A DNA stretch of 9,373 nucleotides from Accumulibacter sp. (lineage in GTDB: Bacteria; Pseudomonadota; Gammaproteobacteria; Burkholderiales; Rhodocyclaceae): contig DPSD01000678.1 in assembly GCA_003538495.1 (NCBI GenBank), positions 1-9,373 of the forward strand. Reading direction: 5' to 3'. Numbering within the stretch: position 1 is the first letter of the stretch; every line of letters begins with the position of its first letter. The notes beneath the pieces were generated by a model. The model saw only the letters and a list, made by a program, of their open reading frames with translations. It was not told the DNA's origin and did no database searches. The position numbers were made by a program, and so were the translations under genes. Positions 5,765 to 9,373 of this stretch are shown in pieces.

Positions 5765-7222
5765 TTGATCAGAATCACTTGTGCCGCCTTCTTGGCCATC
5801 GCGGTGGCGCTAGGCAGCTCGCGGTCGCTGCTGGCCGACGAACTGCCTGACCTCGGAGACGCCGCGCGCGTAGACCTCTCCCCTCAGCTTGAGCACAAGA
5901 TCGGCGAGCGGATCTTCAATGATATCCGCCTCCACGAGGCTAGCTACGTTGACGATCCGGACATTTCCGACTACGTCAATCTCCTCGGCGGTCGCCTGGT
6001 TGCCGCCAGTTCGAACCCCGCGGGCAGTTTCCAGTTCTTCGTGATTCGCGACAACACGATCAATGCCTTTGCGATGTTCGGCGGCTTCATCGGGGTGAAT
6101 ACCGGCACGCTGCTGACGGCGCAATCGGAATCCGAACTGGCCGGTGTGCTCGCCCATGAAATCTCGCATGTAACGCAGAGTCATCTTGCCCGACAGATGG
6201 CCAGGGAGAAGCAGAGCTCGATCGCCACCATGATCGCCATGGCCGTAGGTGTCCTTGCCGCACGTTCCAATTCGCAGGTGGCAAGTGCGGCGATCGCGTC
6301 GGCGCAGGCCGGATCGATTCAGGCGCAATTGGCCTACAGCCGTGATTTCGAGCGCGAGGCGGACCGTTTCGGGTTCCAGACGATGATCAAGGCCGGCTAC
6401 GATGCGCGCGGCATGGGCGACTTTTTCGGGCGCATGCAGCAGGCTGGGCGGGTATATGAGAACAATGCGCCGGTTTATATGCGCTCGCATCCACTAACCG
6501 TCGAGCGGATATCCGACATGGAGAGCCGGGCGCAGAACGTCCCCTACCGACAGGTCGCCGGCAGTCTCGACTTTCACCTGGTGCGGGCCCGACTGCGCGT
6601 GCAGATGGGCAGTTCCGGAGAGGCGGCCGGCGAGTTCAGCCGGCAGTTGCGGGAAAAGAAGTTTGCTTCGGAGGCGGGCAGTCGCTACGGCCTGGCGTAC
6701 GCGCTGCTAAAGGCCAAGGACGTGGTCGCTGCTCAGAAGGAAGTCGACGCGCTGTTGGCGCTCAAGGTGTCGTCGCCAATGATCGCCGGGTTGGCCGCTG
6801 AAACGAGAGCTGCGGGGGGTGATCGTGCCGGCGCGCTGAACATCTATCGTAGTGCCTTGCAGCGCTTTCCGCAGTCGAGAGCTCTGGCCTATGGCTATGC
6901 CGACGCGCTGCTCGCGGGGCGGCAATACGACGAGGCTTTGCGCTTTCTCGACTCGGAATTGCAACTCTACAGTTCGGACTACAAACTGTACGGTCTGCAA
7001 GCCAAGACTTTCGCAGCGCTTGGCAAACGTCTGCAACAGCACCGCGCACAGGCTGAGTCCTATTTCCTGCTCGGGCAGTTGGGTCCCGCGGTTGAACAAC
7101 TGCAGTTCGCGCAACAATCCGGCGACGGCAATTTCTTCGAACAGTCGCAGGTGGACGCGCGTCTACGTGAAATGCGCAAGCTGCAGTTGGAGGAGGCGAA
7201 AGAGAAGAAGAACGGCGGCTAG
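5765..7222 (+). CDS. bepA: Periplasmic M48 metalloprotease with TPR tail, BepA (YfgC) type
   Basis: A 485-residue protein with the size and order of E. coli BepA (487), which helps assemble outer-membrane proteins such as LptD and degrades stalled ones. An N-terminal signal peptide has a hydrophobic core at about 5-17 and probable cleavage after Ala24 (SLLA/DELPD); Cys6 is not in a lipobox. The zinc protease domain holds HEISH at 131-135 (ligands His131 and His135, catalytic Glu132) and EADRFG at 198-203 with third ligand Glu198. SHPLTVERI at 241-249 carries His242, corresponding to the His246 that covers the BepA active site. Residues about 265-460 form TPR-like helical repeats (RYGLAYALLKAKDVVAAQKE, ALAYGYADALLAGRQYDEAL), and the C-terminus is lysine-rich. 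The start is TTG, unusual but supported by GGAGG and by the signal peptide. The tusA gene follows after 53 bases. Exact substrate unknown. Confidence 0.92.
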   Translation: MIRITCAAFLAIAVALGSSRSLLADELPDLGDAARVDLSPQLEHKIGERIFNDIRLHEASYVDDPDISDYVNLLGGRLVAASSNPAGSFQFFVIRDNTINAFAMFGGFIGVNTGTLLTAQSESELAGVLAHEISHVTQSHLARQMAREKQSSIATMIAMAVGVLAARSNSQVASAAIASAQAGSIQAQLAYSRDFEREADRFGFQTMIKAGYDARGMGDFFGRMQQAGRVYENNAPVYMRSHPLTVERISDMESRAQNVPYRQVAGSLDFHLVRARLRVQMGSSGEAAGEFSRQLREKKFASEAGSRYGLAYALLKAKDVVAAQKEVDALLALKVSSPMIAGLAAETRAAGGDRAGALNIYRSALQRFPQSRALAYGYADALLAGRQYDEALRFLDSELQLYSSDYKLYGLQAKTFAALGKRLQQHRAQAESYFLLGQLGPAVEQLQFAQQSGDGNFFEQSQVDARLREMRKLQLEEAKEKKNGG

Positions 7223-7233
7223 CGTGCGCAGAA

Positions 7234-7243
7234 TGGTTAGAAT
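7234..7243 (+). promoter_or_regulatory. Candidate -10 element for tusA
   Basis: TGGTTAGAAT contains TAGAAT (7238-7243), five of six to the -10 consensus. It lies in the gap after bepA, 32 bases before the tusA ATG, and no -35 box is recognisable. The same ten bases precede clpS on the other strand. Confidence 0.3.
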
Positions 7244-7275
7244 ACGCCCTCAGTTTTGTTGTGGACCCAACCATC

Positions 7276-7503
7276 ATGCATTTCGACCGCGAACTCGACG
7301 TCAAGGGGCTGAATTGCCCGCTGCCGATTCTGCGCACGAAGAAGGCGCTGTCCGAGATGTCAGCTGGCGAAGTGCTGCACGTGCTGGCTACCGACCCGGG
7401 CTCGCTGAAGGATTTCCACGCTTTCGCCAAGCAGACCGGTAATGAGCTGTTGTCCAGTGCCGAGGTGAATCAGGTCCTGGAGTTCTACCTCAAGCGCAAG
7501 TAG
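7276..7503 (+). CDS. tusA: TusA-family sulfur-carrier protein
   Basis: A 75-residue protein of the TusA/SirA family. E. coli TusA accepts persulfide sulfur from IscS and passes it on for tRNA 2-thiouridine, and also affects molybdenum cofactor synthesis. The N-terminal hallmark is LDVKGLNCPLPILRTKKAL (residues 7-25) with the CPxP motif; Cys14 is the persulfide-carrying residue. DPGSLKDFHAFAKQTGNELL in the second half matches the family. The ATG at 7276-7278 gives the usual length; an in-frame GTG at 7261 would add five residues and has no ribosome binding site. It sits between the protease and pabB genes on the same strand, with moaC one gene away. It could be a TusA-like paralogue with another sulfur acceptor, since several such proteins share the motif. 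Confidence 0.93.
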   Translation: MHFDRELDVKGLNCPLPILRTKKALSEMSAGEVLHVLATDPGSLKDFHAFAKQTGNELLSSAEVNQVLEFYLKRK

Positions 7504-7577
7504 CGCACCATCTCGGTGACCGGAACCGCCGTCGAGTTGGCTCTGCCACGCAGGCACCCGATGCCCGTTTGCCGCTG

Positions 7578-9356
7578 ATGTTGGCCGGTTCCCCATTTGC
7601 ACTGCTGGACGGCGACGGCGGCGGCGCCCTGCTGCTGACGGATCGGCGCCGGTGCTACGCCTTCGCAGGGGCCGGCGACCCGCTAGTCGCTTTCCGGGCG
7701 ATCGAAGGCGCCCTTGCCGCTGGTCAATGGGTGGTTCTCGCCGCAGATTATGAGCTTGGCGCTAGTTTCGAGCGGGCGCTTCCGCCCGTGCCGTGCCGTC
7801 GGCCGCCGCTGCGGGCCTGGGCCTTCGCCGATAGCCGACGCCTTGATGCACCAGCAGTCGACGCTTTCCTCGCAGAGCAGTTGGCCAACTTGCCGGAACA
7901 TCGACGGCTGGCCGGGATTGCCGAACTGTCGCCAGGCGTCGACGCCCCGCAGTACGCTGCGCAGGTCGGGCAAATTCTTCGCTGGATCGCCGACGGTGAC
8001 TGCTACCAGATCAACCTCACCTTTCCGCTGACTTTCCAGCTTTACGGACATCCGCTGGCACTCTATGCCGCCTTGCGCGAACGACAGCCGGTTCGCTACG
8101 GTGGCTACGTGCGCACCGGTCAGGAAACGATTCTTTCTTTCTCGCCGGAGTTGTTTTTCGAGCGTTCGGGTACGCGCGTGCTGGCGCGCCCGATGAAGGG
8201 TACCGCCGCCCGCGGCCGAACGCTGCTGGAAGACCAGGCCAACTGTGCCGCACTGCTTTCTTCGGCGAAGGAACGGGCGGAGAACGTGATGATCGTCGAT
8301 CTGCTGCGCAACGACCTCGGGCGCCTGGCGCGGCCGGGCAAAGTCTGCGTCGAAGCCCTGTGTCAAGCCGAGGCGTACCCGACCTTGTGGCAGATGGTTT
8401 CAGCGGTCGCGGCGGACCTGCCCGGGGTAAGCCTGGCCGACCTCTTCGCTGCACTCTTTCCCTGCGGTTCGATCACCGGCGCCCCGAAAATCCGAGCCAT
8501 GCAGCGGATCAGCGAGCTCGAAGAGGTGCCGCGTGGCCTGTATACCGGCGCGCTGGGTTGGCTGGCACCGGGTGGTGATTGCCGTTTCAACGTCGCCATT
8601 CGCACCATCGAGGTCGGCCCGCAGCAGCAGGCCAGGCTTGGCGTGGGCAGCGGTATCGTGGTCGACGCCGATCCGGCACGTGAGTACGCCGAGTGCCTGC
8701 TGAAGGCGAGCTTCCTGACCGCTTTCGATCCGGGATTCGAACTGGTCGAAACCTTGCGCCTGGAAGGCGGCGCGTATCCACTGCTGTCCTTGCATCTTGA
8801 GCGTCTGCAAGCTTCGGCACACTGCCTGGGTTTTGGCTGTGCGCTGGCCGATGTTTCGTCGGCATTGGCTGAGGCGGCGGCCGTTCGGCAGGACGGCGTC
8901 TTTCGCGTTCGCCTGACGCTAGCGCACGACGGCGGATGCCGGCTGGTGGTGTCGCCTTTGCTCGACGATCAGCAGCAGGCGTGGCGTGTCGTTCTGGCCA
9001 CCGAAATGCTCCCGGACGACGACTACCTGCGGCGCCACAAGACCACGGCGCGGGCGTTCTATGACCGCGCGTTGGCCGCCCTGGCGGCGCGACCAACGGT
9101 GTTTGACTCGATCTTCTTCAACAGCCGCGGCGAAGTCTGCGAAGGGGCGCGCAGCAACGTCTTTGTCGACCGTCAGGGGGTGTTGCTGACGCCGCCGCAG
9201 GCCTGCGGTTTGCTGCCGGGCGTCCTGCGGCGAACGCTGCTCGACTCCGGGCGCGCAGTCGAACAGGTGCTGCGCCGTGAGGACTTGCTGCAGGGGGCCG
9301 CAGTCTATGTCGGCAACGCCTTGCGCGGCCTGCTGCCAGTGCTTGTCGAGCGTTGA
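7578..9356 (+). CDS. pabB: Bifunctional PabB-PabC: aminodeoxychorismate synthase component I fused to aminodeoxychorismate lyase
   Basis: A 592-residue fusion that turns chorismate into p-aminobenzoate for folate. The N-terminal ~380 residues are the chorismate-binding domain: YQINLTFP at 143-150, PMKGTAARGR at 205-214 where Lys207 matches the active-site lysine that marks PabB rather than TrpE, MIVDLLRNDLGR 238-249, GSITGAPKIRAM 297-308 and GSGIVVDADP 357-366. From about 390 on is a class IV PLP aminotransferase domain: HLERLQAS 406-413, Lys488 in RRHKTTAR as the likely PLP lysine, EGARSNVF 522-529 and GLLPGVLRR 544-552. PabC normally releases pyruvate from aminodeoxychorismate. The glutaminase partner PabA/TrpG is not in the window. 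ATG 7578 was chosen; a TTG three codons earlier is the only other in-frame start, and neither has a clear ribosome binding site. Starts 74 bases after tusA. Cytoplasmic. Confidence 0.95.
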   Translation: MLAGSPFALLDGDGGGALLLTDRRRCYAFAGAGDPLVAFRAIEGALAAGQWVVLAADYELGASFERALPPVPCRRPPLRAWAFADSRRLDAPAVDAFLAEQLANLPEHRRLAGIAELSPGVDAPQYAAQVGQILRWIADGDCYQINLTFPLTFQLYGHPLALYAALRERQPVRYGGYVRTGQETILSFSPELFFERSGTRVLARPMKGTAARGRTLLEDQANCAALLSSAKERAENVMIVDLLRNDLGRLARPGKVCVEALCQAEAYPTLWQMVSAVAADLPGVSLADLFAALFPCGSITGAPKIRAMQRISELEEVPRGLYTGALGWLAPGGDCRFNVAIRTIEVGPQQQARLGVGSGIVVDADPAREYAECLLKASFLTAFDPGFELVETLRLEGGAYPLLSLHLERLQASAHCLGFGCALADVSSALAEAAAVRQDGVFRVRLTLAHDGGCRLVVSPLLDDQQQAWRVVLATEMLPDDDYLRRHKTTARAFYDRALAALAARPTVFDSIFFNSRGEVCEGARSNVFVDRQGVLLTPPQACGLLPGVLRRTLLDSGRAVEQVLRREDLLQGAAVYVGNALRGLLPVLVER

Positions 9357-9373
9357 GTGGTTGAGTGGTTGAG
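9353..9373 (+). repeat. Tandem octamer repeat TTGAGTGG at the end of pabB
   Basis: TTGAGTGG occurs at 9353-9360 and 9361-9368, and a third copy begins at 9369 and is cut by the window end. The first unit contains the pabB stop codon TGA (9354-9356). The full number of copies lies outside the window. Confidence 0.7.

Noticed and set aside
5810..6490. 226-codon minus-strand frame inside the M48 protease gene
   Set aside because: It is antisense to the signal peptide and HEXXH region of a well-supported gene and contains no domain I recognise.
7683..8366. 227-codon minus-strand frame inside pabB
   Set aside because: It is antisense to the conserved chorismate-binding domain and has no family features.
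1..9373. CRISPR array, tRNA or rRNA gene, transposase, phage or defence module
   Set aside because: No spaced direct repeats, cloverleaf-like sequence, rRNA signature, or protein of these families was seen. The only tandem repeat is the short octamer at the right edge.

Overview
This is a GC-rich chromosomal segment from a proteobacterium. The gene order (a cold-shock gene divergent from clpS-clpA; moaC followed by an M48 peptidase, a TusA-type protein and a fused pabB-pabC) and the protein sequences fit a betaproteobacterium, probably Rhodocyclales (Accumulibacter- or Dechloromonas-like). That placement is inference from general resemblance; no search was run. I found no transposase, integrase, tRNA, rRNA or CRISPR array.

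Layout. Positions 1-546 hold no confident gene. A minus-strand frame (9-380) ends in a proper stop and has gene-like codon use, but no start codon, so it may be a remnant. A minus-strand block follows, in transcription order (right to left): clpS (4538-4230), clpA (4229-1971), rraA (1886-1392), a 338-base gap with a strong inverted repeat next to the rraA stop, and a small ankyrin-repeat protein (1053-547). The clpS stop and clpA start abut (TGAATG). Going rightward from the clpS promoter region are a CspA-family gene (4799-5002) with a roughly 125-base leader and a textbook intrinsic terminator, then moaC on the minus strand (5606-5124), then three plus-strand genes: a BepA-type periplasmic M48 metalloprotease with TPR tail (5765-7222, TTG start), a TusA-family sulfur carrier (7276-7503) and a bifunctional PabB-PabC fusion (7578-9356). 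The window ends in a short tandem octamer repeat that begins on the pabB stop codon.

How the genes fit together. ClpS delivers N-degron substrates to the ClpA unfoldase, which feeds ClpP (not in the window). RraA is named as a regulator of RNase E but here carries the D-X20-R-D motif of the divalent-metal aldolase/decarboxylase branch. BepA acts on outer-membrane protein quality in the periplasm. MoaC (molybdopterin precursor) and TusA (sulfur relay, which in E. coli also feeds molybdenum cofactor synthesis) are neighbours with a plausible functional link. PabB-PabC makes p-aminobenzoate for folate. Most of the window is ordinary housekeeping. The points most worth a second look are the regulatory DNA around clpS/csp, the RraA active-site motif, the hairpin after rraA, and the unexplained left end. 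I do not see convincing evidence for a wholly new system.
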